Of a stretch of 64,000 nucleotides of DNA, positions 45,742 to 54,113 are shown piece by piece. How positions within the stretch are numbered: the stretch's first letter is position 1; each line of letters opens with the position of its first letter. Location: the NCBI GenBank assembly GCA_946415705.1, contig CAMKTN010000007.1:25179-89178 (forward strand), given 5' to 3'. The DNA comes from an uncultured Prevotellaceae bacterium. GTDB taxonomy: Bacteria > Bacteroidota > Bacteroidia > Bacteroidales > Bacteroidaceae. The translations under genes were made by a program, and so were the position numbers. The notes below the pieces were generated by a model. The model was not told the origin of the DNA and searched no databases. It saw nothing but the letters and a program-made list of their open reading frames with translations.

Positions 45742-46164
45742 ATGGAAATCCAAGGAAAAATCATCATGGTGCTTCCTGAACGCGGAGGTGTCTCGCAGCG
45801 CTCGGGAAGTGAATGGAAAGTTGCATCTTATGTGTTGGAGACGATGGAGCAATACCCTCGCAAATGTTGCTTCGAGGTCTTCGGCAGCGATCGCATCGCC
45901 CAGTTCAATATTCAGGTGGGTCAGATGCTGACTGTCAGCCTCGACATCGATGCTCGTGAATATAACGGCCGTTGGTACAATCAGATTCGCGCGTGGAAGG
46001 TAGCACCCTACGATCCCAACGCTGTCGCTCCTGCCGCAGATCCCAATGCCGCCTTTGGCGCTCCGCAGGCAGCTCCCATCCCTGCAGCTCCGGCACCTGC
46101 CGCGGCTCCTGCTCCTGAAGCTCCTGCTTTCAGCGGGGAGAGCACCGACGACCTGCCCTTCTAA
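45742..46164 (+). CDS. DUF3127 OB-fold protein with an SSB-type C-terminal tip
   Basis: 140 residues. The N-terminal 90 residues match DUF3127 (M-E-I-Q-G-K-I-I then Y-P-R-K-C-C-F-E-V-F-G and S-L-D-I-D-A-R-E-Y-N-G-R-W-Y-N), a Bacteroidota family with an OB fold related to single-stranded-DNA-binding protein. Then comes a Pro/Ala-rich linker and the terminal D-D-L-P-F, which is exactly the SSB tail used to recruit repair and replication partners. It sits divergent from dnaN. Likely an SSB paralogue rather than the main SSB; binding is not shown. Confidence 0.85.
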   Translation: MEIQGKIIMVLPERGGVSQRSGSEWKVASYVLETMEQYPRKCCFEVFGSDRIAQFNIQVGQMLTVSLDIDAREYNGRWYNQIRAWKVAPYDPNAVAPAADPNAAFGAPQAAPIPAAPAPAAAPAPEAPAFSGESTDDLPF

Positions 46165-46172
46165 TTTAGATT

Positions 46173-46208
46173 AAAAAAAATGAGGTTTACCCGGTAAACC
46201 TCATTTTT
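46173..46208. terminator. Bidirectional terminator between convergent genes
   Basis: A-run, TGAGGTTTAC (46181-46190), CGGT centre, complementary arm to 46202, T-run. Symmetric, so it serves both the DUF3127 gene and the FHA gene. Confidence 0.9.
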
Positions 46209-46712
46209 TTAATCGTCTTCTCTTCCGGCAGCGCGGAAGATCATGGTCGTCGCGCCGATGGTGATGATGGCACCGTGGTCAAGGCGCAGACGGTCTTTGG
46301 CGCTGAGCATCGTGTTACCTACGAAGGTGCCTGTGCCGTCCGTGCTGGCATCGCGCAGCGTATAGACCAACTGTCCTGCACGGTTACGGCTGACATTGAT
46401 GACACAATGGGTGGTATCCACGCTGGGGTCCACAGTCTCGATGGGGGCGTTGATGTCGGAGCCTTTTACATAGCGACCGATGACGTTGTCACCCATCTGC
46501 AGTTCTATCGTCTGCTCATGATGGAATACATTCTCTATCACTACGATAGATCCGCAATCTTCATGTTCTTCTTCAGTGTCCTTGACACCTATGAGCAGTC
46601 CGAATTGCTTATGACAATTGGGACACTCGAAGACGAGTGTCTCACCGCTTTTGTAGCGGGTGTCATCAAATGGCATGTAATGGTCGCACTTGGGACAGCG
46701 CACTTTCTTCAT
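46209..46712 (-). CDS. FHA domain protein with N-terminal zinc ribbon
   Basis: 167 residues. C-P-K-C at 6-9 and C-P-N-C at 30-33 make a zinc ribbon. The FHA domain (about 73-160) shows I-G-R near 78, T-H-C-V-I near 101 and the F-V-G-N-T turn near 130, which reads phosphothreonine peptides. Such pairs of ribbon and FHA are common regulators in Bacteroidota. Ten bp downstream of the HU-SPOR gene, in the same direction; no kinase is adjacent. Confidence 0.9.
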   Translation of the reverse strand: MKKVRCPKCDHYMPFDDTRYKSGETLVFECPNCHKQFGLLIGVKDTEEEHEDCGSIVVIENVFHHEQTIELQMGDNVIGRYVKGSDINAPIETVDPSVDTTHCVINVSRNRAGQLVYTLRDASTDGTGTFVGNTMLSAKDRLRLDHGAIITIGATTMIFRAAGREDD

Positions 46713-46722
46713 AAGCCCTCCC

Positions 46723-47697
46723 TTAAAGTTTCATCACCCAACTGCTGGCAAACTCTTTGCCGGCTTTGTGCAAGGCGGCATTGGCATTGTAGGCCTCCGT
46801 CTCGTCGGCATAACCTGCCAGCACCACACGGAGTATTTTGCCGTTGTTGTGAATCTGTGCATTCGCATAGCCGCGTGCCTGCAGGTCGGCGATATAGCGT
46901 TCAGCATTCTTGAGGCTTACGGCGCTGGCAAGGACAATGGCATATCGGTCGGCAGCTGCGGGTTGGGCCACTTGCTGGGGCTCTTCAGCCACGGCTGCGG
47001 TCTTCAACGTCTCAGGCTGCACGGCTTCTTGCTGTTGCACCTCTACGGTCGCTGTGGGCTGAGGGGTGCTGATGAGCGAAGCCTGCTGCAGCAGACGTTC
47101 ACGGTGCACGGACATGGGCGCTGAGAACAACACGCAGATAGCGATGAAGGCAGCGGCAGCAGCCACATAGCGCAGGGAGCGGCGGCTGATGCGGATGACG
47201 ATATGCTTGTCGGTATCGACAAATCCCTCTGCATGCTGCTTATGCTGATTAGCCAGCTTCTCGAAGCGCTCCGTTGCCGTGAGCTTAGGCATCGTAAAGG
47301 CTTCCAAGCCATAGTGCTCGGGAGAGATGATGCCGGCCTGACAAGTAGAGAAGCTGACATGGCCGTCCTCGTCTTGCGTGAAGATGCCGATACTGCCGAA
47401 GTCCACCTGTCCGTCAGAGAGCAACTGTTGGCGCAGTTCCAGAATCATCTGCTGCACCTGCCGCTTGGCATCGGCAAGGGTGCCGCGATGTACGGCCTGA
47501 ACAACATCTACCAGCAACCCGTCGTCCTCGGTGAGGTCGGGATTAAAACGAACGATACGCTTAGGCGGGAAGAACAAGTCTTCACTGTCAGCGTGCTGCG
47601 CATTGCTCGTATGAGCAACAAAAGCACCGAACTGCGGGACAATCACGCAGTTATGCGTCAGTAGCAGATATTCAATGTGTTGGGAAAGTCTATTCAT
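46723..47697 (-). CDS. CCDC81-type HU domains, membrane helix and SPOR domain
   Basis: 324 residues from ATG 47697. Two N-terminal HU-like domains of the CCDC81 class (H-I-E-Y-L-L-L-T-H-N-C-V-I-V-P-Q-F-G-A-F at residues 7-26; second one to about 135), a basic stretch and one membrane helix (about 178-197), then a Gln/Pro-rich linker and a SPOR domain (about 245-324) that binds denuded septal peptidoglycan. The layout joins possible DNA or nucleoid contact inside to the division septum outside. Confidence 0.88.
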   Translation of the reverse strand: MNRLSQHIEYLLLTHNCVIVPQFGAFVAHTSNAQHADSEDLFFPPKRIVRFNPDLTEDDGLLVDVVQAVHRGTLADAKRQVQQMILELRQQLLSDGQVDFGSIGIFTQDEDGHVSFSTCQAGIISPEHYGLEAFTMPKLTATERFEKLANQHKQHAEGFVDTDKHIVIRISRRSLRYVAAAAAFIAICVLFSAPMSVHRERLLQQASLISTPQPTATVEVQQQEAVQPETLKTAAVAEEPQQVAQPAAADRYAIVLASAVSLKNAERYIADLQARGYANAQIHNNGKILRVVLAGYADETEAYNANAALHKAGKEFASSWVMKL

Positions 47698-47702
47698 CGC
47701 CG

Positions 47703-47710
47703 CAAAGTTA
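47703..47710 (-). promoter_or_regulatory. -7 box of the HU-SPOR gene
   Basis: Minus-strand TAACTTTG (47710-47703), 5 bp before the ATG at 47697; no matching TTTG. If used, the transcript would be leaderless. Confidence 0.45.
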
Positions 47711-47770
47711 GTGCAATTCTTTCGAATAACCATCATTATTTCCATAAAATTTTCTTTATTTTCTCAAACT

Positions 47771-47801
47771 TTTGTCATTTCACACTTTATTACTAACTTT
47801 G
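47771..47801 (+). promoter_or_regulatory. Bacteroidota promoter for the addA-like gene
   Basis: TTTG (47771-47774), 19 bp, TAACTTTG (47794-47801); leader of about 45 nt. Confidence 0.8.
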
Positions 47802-47853
47802 CCGCAGAATTTCACGTTTTCATTTCCGACCCCCCATATATTAATAAGGTGTT

Positions 47854-50800
47854 ATGTCGTCACTAACCGTTTACAAAGCCTCTGCAGGATCAGGCAAGAC
47901 ATTCACGCTGGCTGTACAGTACATCAAGCTTTTGGTGATGGCTCAGGAGCCCGCTGAATACGCCAGCATCCTGGCTGTCACGTTCACCAATAAAGCCACG
48001 GGCGAGATGAAGGACCGCATCCTCAGTCAGCTCTATGGCATCGGCCATTCCCTGGAGAGCAGCGAGCCCTATTTCCAGGCGCTCAAGAAGGCGTTGCGCG
48101 AGGAGGGTGCCGACGTCTATCCCGACGATGAGCTGCGCCTTCGCTGCCGCGAGGCGTTGCACCAGATACTTCACGACTACAACCGCTTCCGCGTGCAGAC
48201 CATCGATGCCTTCTTCCAGACCATCCTGCGTGGACTGGCCCACGAGCTGGGTCTCACGGCAAGTCTGCAGGTGGAGATCAGCGACACCGAGGTGCTGTCG
48301 AAGGCCGTAGATCGCATCGTCGATCGCCTGCAGGACGACCCTCAGGTGTTCGAATGGCTCTACAGCCTCGTTCGCGAGCGTATCGCCAACGACCAACGTT
48401 GGGACGTGACGCGCGAGGTCAAGAACTTCGGTCGCGCCATCTTCAACGAGGACTACCTCCTACGTGGCGAGCAGCTACGCCAACGACTCACCGATGCCAC
48501 CTTCATGCGCCAGTTCATCCAGCAGCTCAACGAGATGGCTACCGCCCCCGTGGAACGCCTGAAGAGTACTGCTGCGCAGATTGAGCATGCCGTGCTGGAG
48601 GCGAACATCGCCTACACCGACTTCTCCAACGGCAAGACACTGCTGACCTTCGTGGAGCGACTGAAGGCCGGCGACATCGATGTGGACCCCGGCACGCGCA
48701 TACAAGGGTGGGCAGACAACCCGCTGACGATGGTCAAGAAAGCCGACCAGAAGCAACGCCCGGATCTCGTGGATGCGGCAGATGTCGTAGGCGGCATCCT
48801 CAGCGACCTCGTGGATCGCCTTCCCGATATGCAGTTTCAGGCCAACAGCGCCCGTCTGGCGATGACGCATCTCAAACCGCTCTGCCTGCTAGACGCCATC
48901 GACCGCGAGGTGGCCGACATCAATGCCGAGACCTCGCGCTTCAACCTCGCCAAGACGCCGATACTGCTCAGCCGGATGGTAGGGGAGAGCGACGCCCCCT
49001 TCGTCTTCGAGAAGATAGGCGCCCTGTTGCACCACGTGATGATCGACGAGTTCCAGGACACGTCCACCCTGCAATGGAAGAACTTCCGTGTGCTCCTGCT
49101 GGAGAGCCTTGCCAAGGGAGGTCACAACCTGCTCGTGGGCGACGTCAAGCAGAGCATCTACCGCTGGCGTGGCGGCGACTGGCGCATCCTCGGCGAGATT
49201 GAACACAAGATGGTGCCGCCTCCACAGATTCGCAACCTCGACGTCAACCGTCGCAGTGCGGCCAACATCATTCATTTCAACAACGAATTCTTCCGCGATG
49301 CCGCCCGCGAGCTCGAAAAGGCCTCAGCCTCTGAGCTCACCATCCTTCGTGGCACCTTCTCCTTCGTCGATGCCTATGCCGACGTGAAGCAGTTCACCCC
49401 CGAGGAAGCCGCTGCGGCAGCGGGCGAACCCGTGGAAACCTCATCAGCGCCCGAGGGCTTCGTCTCCGTCACCGTCCTTGATCCTTCGGAATATACGAAA
49501 CGCGACGACTGGGAGCCCGCCATCCTTGACGATGTCAAGGCACAGGTGCGCGCCCTTCACGCCGAAGGGCTTCCCTACAGCGCGATGACGATTCTCGTGC
49601 GCAACAACGGCGACATGCAACCCGTCATCGAAAGTTTTGCCGAGGACGAGGACATGCCGCCCATCGTCAGCGACGAGGCCTTCCTCCTCTCCGCCTCGCC
49701 AGCCAATATGCTCCTCATCGCAGCCCTGCGCACCCTCGACGATTCATCGGATGTCGTCTCACAATACTACCTTCGCACCCATGCCAGCAACCTGCCCGCT
49801 GAGGGCCTCGACCCGCAACTCGCGCAGCTGCCGCTCTACGAGCTCATTGAGATGCTCTATCGCGACCTACACCTCGACACCATCCCACGTCAGGATGCCT
49901 ATCTCTTCGCTTTCTTTGATGCCGTCCTCGACTTTCAGCACTCCGAATCCTCCGACCTCCACTCGTTCCTGGCATACTGGGACGAGCGCCTCGCCAGCCA
50001 GTCCATCCCTGCCGGGCAGGTCAACGGCATACGTATCATCACCATCCACAAGGCCAAGGGCCTGGAGTTCCACACCGTCTTCATGCCCTTCTGCACTTGG
50101 GCGTTGGAGCGCGACCGTGCCACCGACCTGCTGTGGTGCACGCCCACCGAAGAGCCCTTCAGCGAGCTGGAGCTGCTGCCCATCACGCCCAGCTCTAGGA
50201 CGGCACCCAAATCCGTCTTCGGCCGTGACTATGCCGAGTCCCATCTGCTCTCGCGCCTCGACGAGCTCAACGCCTTGTACGTCGGCTTCACACGTCCGGC
50301 TCAGAACTTCTACGCCTGGGCGGTGGGCGATGCCGACGGCCTCACCAAGGCTAAGCGCACCGTGGGCGACCTCATCGCTGCTGTCATCCCTGGCGGCACG
50401 CTGCTGGGCGAACCCGTGGTGACCACCGAAGAAGCCAAGAAGGAGAAGAAGACAGATGCCAAGAAGGTCAACCGCTTGACACCCAAGGCCACGCCCCTCG
50501 ACATCACCATGTGTTCCTATCCCCTCAGCGCCACCTTCCGCCAGAGCAACCGCTCGCAGGACTTCCTCGCCACGCTGCCGTCAGCGACGACGGATGACAA
50601 CGAGGAGGCAGAGATGACCGATGAATACTACCGCCAGCAGCAATACGTGGAAATGGGGCGCCTGCTCCACAGCGTACTCCAGCAGATGGCCACCCTCGAC
50701 GATGTCCGTCCTGTCCTGGACAGCCTGGAACACGAGGGCGTCATCTCGCGCTATGCGCCCGACGGCACCTACGTCAGTGTGCGTCGCGCCGACCTCGAGA

Positions 50801-51117
50801 AATGGTTTGCTCGCGGCTTCAGCAATCCGCAGGTGGCCTCGTGGTTCTCGGGTGAGTGGACTCTCTTCAACGAATGTTCCATCGTGAGCCTTGACACCAA
50901 AACGCACCAGCCCGTCACACATCGTCCTGACCGCGTGATGATCTCGCCCGACGGCTCGCGTGTCGTGGTCGTCGATTTCAAGTTCGGCCGCTACCACGAC
51001 ACCTACGAGCAACAGGTCCGTGACTATATGTCCCTGCTCGCCGCCATGTACCCCTCCGCCACCGTCGAGGGCTACCTCTGGTTCGTCTATTCCTCCCGTG
51101 TGCAGGCTGTCGCCTGA
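47854..51117 (+). CDS. addA: AddA-type UvrD helicase/nuclease
   Basis: 1087 residues. ATP-dependent helicase-exonuclease subunit that processes double-strand ends for recombination. Walker A A-S-A-G-S-G-K-T near residue 9, D-E-F-Q-D-T-S near 400, V-G-D-V-K-Q-S-I-Y-R-W-R near 428, helicase motif V in I-H-K-A-K-G-L-E-F near 731. The C-terminal RecB-type nuclease has H-R-P-D-R and V-V-D-F-K-F-G near 1042, then Q-V-R-D-Y, so it looks active. It precedes the AddB-like gene. Confidence 0.93.
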   Translation: MSSLTVYKASAGSGKTFTLAVQYIKLLVMAQEPAEYASILAVTFTNKATGEMKDRILSQLYGIGHSLESSEPYFQALKKALREEGADVYPDDELRLRCREALHQILHDYNRFRVQTIDAFFQTILRGLAHELGLTASLQVEISDTEVLSKAVDRIVDRLQDDPQVFEWLYSLVRERIANDQRWDVTREVKNFGRAIFNEDYLLRGEQLRQRLTDATFMRQFIQQLNEMATAPVERLKSTAAQIEHAVLEANIAYTDFSNGKTLLTFVERLKAGDIDVDPGTRIQGWADNPLTMVKKADQKQRPDLVDAADVVGGILSDLVDRLPDMQFQANSARLAMTHLKPLCLLDAIDREVADINAETSRFNLAKTPILLSRMVGESDAPFVFEKIGALLHHVMIDEFQDTSTLQWKNFRVLLLESLAKGGHNLLVGDVKQSIYRWRGGDWRILGEIEHKMVPPPQIRNLDVNRRSAANIIHFNNEFFRDAARELEKASASELTILRGTFSFVDAYADVKQFTPEEAAAAAGEPVETSSAPEGFVSVTVLDPSEYTKRDDWEPAILDDVKAQVRALHAEGLPYSAMTILVRNNGDMQPVIESFAEDEDMPPIVSDEAFLLSASPANMLLIAALRTLDDSSDVVSQYYLRTHASNLPAEGLDPQLAQLPLYELIEMLYRDLHLDTIPRQDAYLFAFFDAVLDFQHSESSDLHSFLAYWDERLASQSIPAGQVNGIRIITIHKAKGLEFHTVFMPFCTWALERDRATDLLWCTPTEEPFSELELLPITPSSRTAPKSVFGRDYAESHLLSRLDELNALYVGFTRPAQNFYAWAVGDADGLTKAKRTVGDLIAAVIPGGTLLGEPVVTTEEAKKEKKTDAKKVNRLTPKATPLDITMCSYPLSATFRQSNRSQDFLATLPSATTDDNEEAEMTDEYYRQQQYVEMGRLLHSVLQQMATLDDVRPVLDSLEHEGVISRYAPDGTYVSVRRADLEKWFARGFSNPQVASWFSGEWTLFNECSIVSLDTKTHQPVTHRPDRVMISPDGSRVVVVDFKFGRYHDTYEQQVRDYMSLLAAMYPSATVEGYLWFVYSSRVQAVA

Positions 51118-51120
51118 TAG

Positions 51121-51249
51121 AGTTTAAAAAGTTCAAGAGTTCAAGAGTTCAAGCGGCCTCGTAATACCGTAATATCGTTATATCGTTATACCGTACCCAT
51201 CTTTGGCCGCATTCTCAATTTTCAATTTTCAATTCTCAATTTTCAATTC
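51121..51249. repeat. Three stacked arrays between addA and addB
   Basis: Octamers of GAGTTCAA type (51121-51152), CGGCC, octamers GTAATACC, GTAATATC, GTTATATC, GTTATACC (51161-51192), GGCCGC, then heptamers TCAATTT/TCAATTC, five units (51215-51249). The CGGCC and GGCCG boxes bracket the middle array. Confidence 0.85.
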
Positions 51250-51254
51250 CATAA

Positions 51255-54092
51255 ATGCCCTCCTTCCTTCACCACGTCGCCGCCTCGCTTTTGCAGCGCT
51301 TTGGAAATAACCTCAGCAACCTCGTCGTAGTCTTCCCCGGCAAGCGCGCCAGCCTCTTCCTGGACCAGGCTCTCGCCGAGCTGTCCCCATCGCCCGTGTG
51401 GACCCCGACCTATCGCACCATCAGCGAGCTCTTCGCTGAGGCCTCGCCCTACACGCTCTGCGACCCCGTGGAGAGCGTCTGCCGCCTCTATCGCGCCTAT
51501 GCCGCCCACGTCCAGGACCCGCAGTCCCTTGACCAGTTCTACGGTTGGGGAGAGATCCTGCTTTCCGACTTCGACGATATCGACAAACAGCTGGTCGATG
51601 CACAGCGCCTCTTCACCAATATCCGTGACCTGCGCCAGCTCGACGACAACTCCTATATAGACCCTGAGCAGGCCGAAGCCCTGCGCTCGTTCTTCGGTAA
51701 CTTCTCGCTGGAGGAGAATTCCGAACTCAAGCAACGTTTCCTCCAGCTCTGGGAACAGCTGCCCGCTATCTATGCCGACCTGAACACCTCTATGCGTGCC
51801 GACGGCGTCCTCTACGAAGGCGCCCTTCAAAGAGAAGTCGTTGAAAAAAATCTCTCAACCCTCAATTCTCAATTTTCAATTTTCAATTCTCAATTTTCAA
51901 TTTTCAATTCTCAATTTAAATATGTCTTCGTCGGCTTCAACGTCCTCAACGCCGTGGAGCAAGCCCTCTTCAGCGAACTCAAGCAACGCGGGCAGGCGCT
52001 CTTTTACTGGGACTACGACACCTTCTACATCAAGAACCACGAGGCCGGCCATTTCCTGAGCAAGAACATCGAGCGCTTCGGCAATGAGCTGCCGCCCGAG
52101 TGCTTCAACAACCTGCGCTCTCCCAAGGAGATCACCTTCATCACCACCTCCAGCGAAAACGCCCAGGCGCGCTACCTGCCGCAATGGCTCTCAGAGAACC
52201 TCACCGAGCACGAGAACCAGACGGCCGTCGTCCTCTGCAACGAGCAGCTCCTGCAGCCCGTGCTCCACGCCCTCCCCAACAGCGCGATGCCCCTCAATGT
52301 CACGATGGGCTTCCCCTTGGCCGACACACCCGTCTATAGCCTCCTGCTGGCCCTCGTGGAATTGCAGACAGAAGGCTACGACTCTGCCCTCCAGCGTTTT
52401 CGTCCGCTGCAGCTGCGCGCCGTGGCATCACATCCCTATGCGCGTCTGCTCGATGACAGCGTCTGGCGCCAGCGAGTGGGGCAGGGGACAGCGCTGCTGC
52501 GCTACCTGCAGGACGTCCTCACACAGGTCGCCGCCCTGCTGCGCACAGACCTCATCGCCACAGAAGCCATCTTCCGTGCCTACACCTGCCTGAACCGCTT
52601 GGCCGACCTCATGTCGGGCGACGCACCCCTCCTCGTGGTCAGCGACCGCATGCTGGCGAGCCTCCTGCGCAACGTCCTCAACGCCGAGACCATCCCCTTC
52701 CACGGCGAGCCCGCCATCGGTCTGCAGGTCATGGGTGTCCTGGAGACGCGCGCCCTCGACTTCCGCCATCTCCTCATGCTCAGCGTCGGCGAGGGCTACC
52801 TGCCCAAGAAGGTGGCCGACAGCAGCTTCGTCCCGTACCACCTGCGCGAGGCCTTCGGGCTCACGACCCTCAAGCATAAGATTGCCGTTTATGCCTACTA
52901 TTTCTACCGCCTGATACAGCGTGCCGAGCGCATCACCTTCATGTACAACGAGAGCAATGCGGGCATCCGCCAGAACGAGATCTCGCGCTTCCTGCGCCAG
53001 CTGCTGGCCGAGACCGACTTCCCCATCGAGCACCGTGTGCTGCAGGCGGCCAGCGATGCCCGTCAGGCGGCCCCCATCGTCAAGGAGAAGACACCCGAGA
53101 TCATGCTCCTGCTGCGCGAGCGCTACGACAACCGTGGCCGTGCGCCTCGTGACCGTCGCTTCCTCTCGCCCTCGGCCATGAACACCTACACCACCTGTCC
53201 GCTGCAGTTCTACTACCGCTATGTGGAGGACATGCGCATCGACCCCGACCCTGCCGAGGGCCTCGACGCCATGCTCTTCGGCGATGTCTTCCACTGTGCT
53301 GCCGAGCTCCTCTACAACCAGCTCACCTCAGCCGGCGACACCGTTCGCGCACAGGACATTGACCCCTTCCTGGAGATGGTCGGCCAGCGCCTGGAGCCCC
53401 TCGTGCGTCAGGCCTTCCGCCAGATATTCTTCAAGGACCAGCCCGAGGAGTATCGCGGCATCCTCTTCATCGCGCAGCGCGTCATCACCACTTACCTGCT
53501 GCAGCTCCTGCGCCATGACCGTCGCCTCACACCCTTCCGTGTCCTGCAGACAGAAGCCAAGCAGGTAAAGACGCTCCACATCCGTGACATGGAAATCGAC
53601 ACCGGCGGCATCATTGACCGCCTCGACCTCGTCCACGATGATGACGTCCCTGGCGGCCTCGCCATCCGCGTTGTAGATTACAAGACCGGCGGACGCCCCG
53701 AAGCCGTCAGCAACCTCGACCAGCTCTTCAGCGACACCGACCAGAAAGCGCACTACTATTTCCAGACGCTCCTCTATGCCACCATCGTCTCCGAGCATAG
53801 CGCACAGCTCCTGGCCGACAGACGGTCGTACCCCGTCACCCCCTGCCTCTTCTATGTGCACAAGTCAGGCGCTGAGGACTACAGCCCCAAGCTACGCCTC
53901 GGCAGCCAGTACATCCACGACATCTGTCAGCCCGCTTCGCGCGACGACCAGAGCCTCACGCTGGCCACCGCCTACGAGGAACGCCTCGAACAGCTCATCC
54001 TCGACATCTTCGACCAGCATAAGCCCTTCACCCAGACCACCCGTCTGAAGTCCTGCGAACACTGCGACTTCCACGACCTCTGCAACCGATAA
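51255..54092 (+). CDS. addB: AddB-type PD-(D/E)XK nuclease
   Basis: 945 residues. Partner of the AddA-like enzyme. The N-terminal part is an inactive helicase-like region (V-F-P-G-K-R-A-S-L-F near 25). The C-terminal nuclease has D-T-G-G-I-I-D-R-L-D-L and V-V-D-Y-K-T-G-G (near 780-815). The iron-sulfur staple cysteines are seen in T-T-C-P-L-Q-F-Y near 643 and C-E-H-C-D-F-H-D-L-C near the end. Residues 201-221 (N-S-Q-F-S-I-F repeats) come wholly from a nine-unit heptamer array. Confidence 0.9.
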   Translation: MPSFLHHVAASLLQRFGNNLSNLVVVFPGKRASLFLDQALAELSPSPVWTPTYRTISELFAEASPYTLCDPVESVCRLYRAYAAHVQDPQSLDQFYGWGEILLSDFDDIDKQLVDAQRLFTNIRDLRQLDDNSYIDPEQAEALRSFFGNFSLEENSELKQRFLQLWEQLPAIYADLNTSMRADGVLYEGALQREVVEKNLSTLNSQFSIFNSQFSIFNSQFKYVFVGFNVLNAVEQALFSELKQRGQALFYWDYDTFYIKNHEAGHFLSKNIERFGNELPPECFNNLRSPKEITFITTSSENAQARYLPQWLSENLTEHENQTAVVLCNEQLLQPVLHALPNSAMPLNVTMGFPLADTPVYSLLLALVELQTEGYDSALQRFRPLQLRAVASHPYARLLDDSVWRQRVGQGTALLRYLQDVLTQVAALLRTDLIATEAIFRAYTCLNRLADLMSGDAPLLVVSDRMLASLLRNVLNAETIPFHGEPAIGLQVMGVLETRALDFRHLLMLSVGEGYLPKKVADSSFVPYHLREAFGLTTLKHKIAVYAYYFYRLIQRAERITFMYNESNAGIRQNEISRFLRQLLAETDFPIEHRVLQAASDARQAAPIVKEKTPEIMLLLRERYDNRGRAPRDRRFLSPSAMNTYTTCPLQFYYRYVEDMRIDPDPAEGLDAMLFGDVFHCAAELLYNQLTSAGDTVRAQDIDPFLEMVGQRLEPLVRQAFRQIFFKDQPEEYRGILFIAQRVITTYLLQLLRHDRRLTPFRVLQTEAKQVKTLHIRDMEIDTGGIIDRLDLVHDDDVPGGLAIRVVDYKTGGRPEAVSNLDQLFSDTDQKAHYYFQTLLYATIVSEHSAQLLADRRSYPVTPCLFYVHKSGAEDYSPKLRLGSQYIHDICQPASRDDQSLTLATAYEERLEQLILDIFDQHKPFTQTTRLKSCEHCDFHDLCNR
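51855..51917. repeat. Heptamer array TCAATTT, nine units, inside addB
   Basis: Nine units in 63 bp without a gap: TCAACCC, TCAATTC, TCAATTT, TCAATTT, TCAATTC, TCAATTT, TCAATTT, TCAATTC, TCAATTT. 63 bp is 21 codons, so the frame is kept; each three units give the 7-residue peptide N-S-Q-F-S-I-F. Confidence 0.95.
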
Positions 54093-54113
54093 CCCCTCAT
54101 AAAACCAACCACT

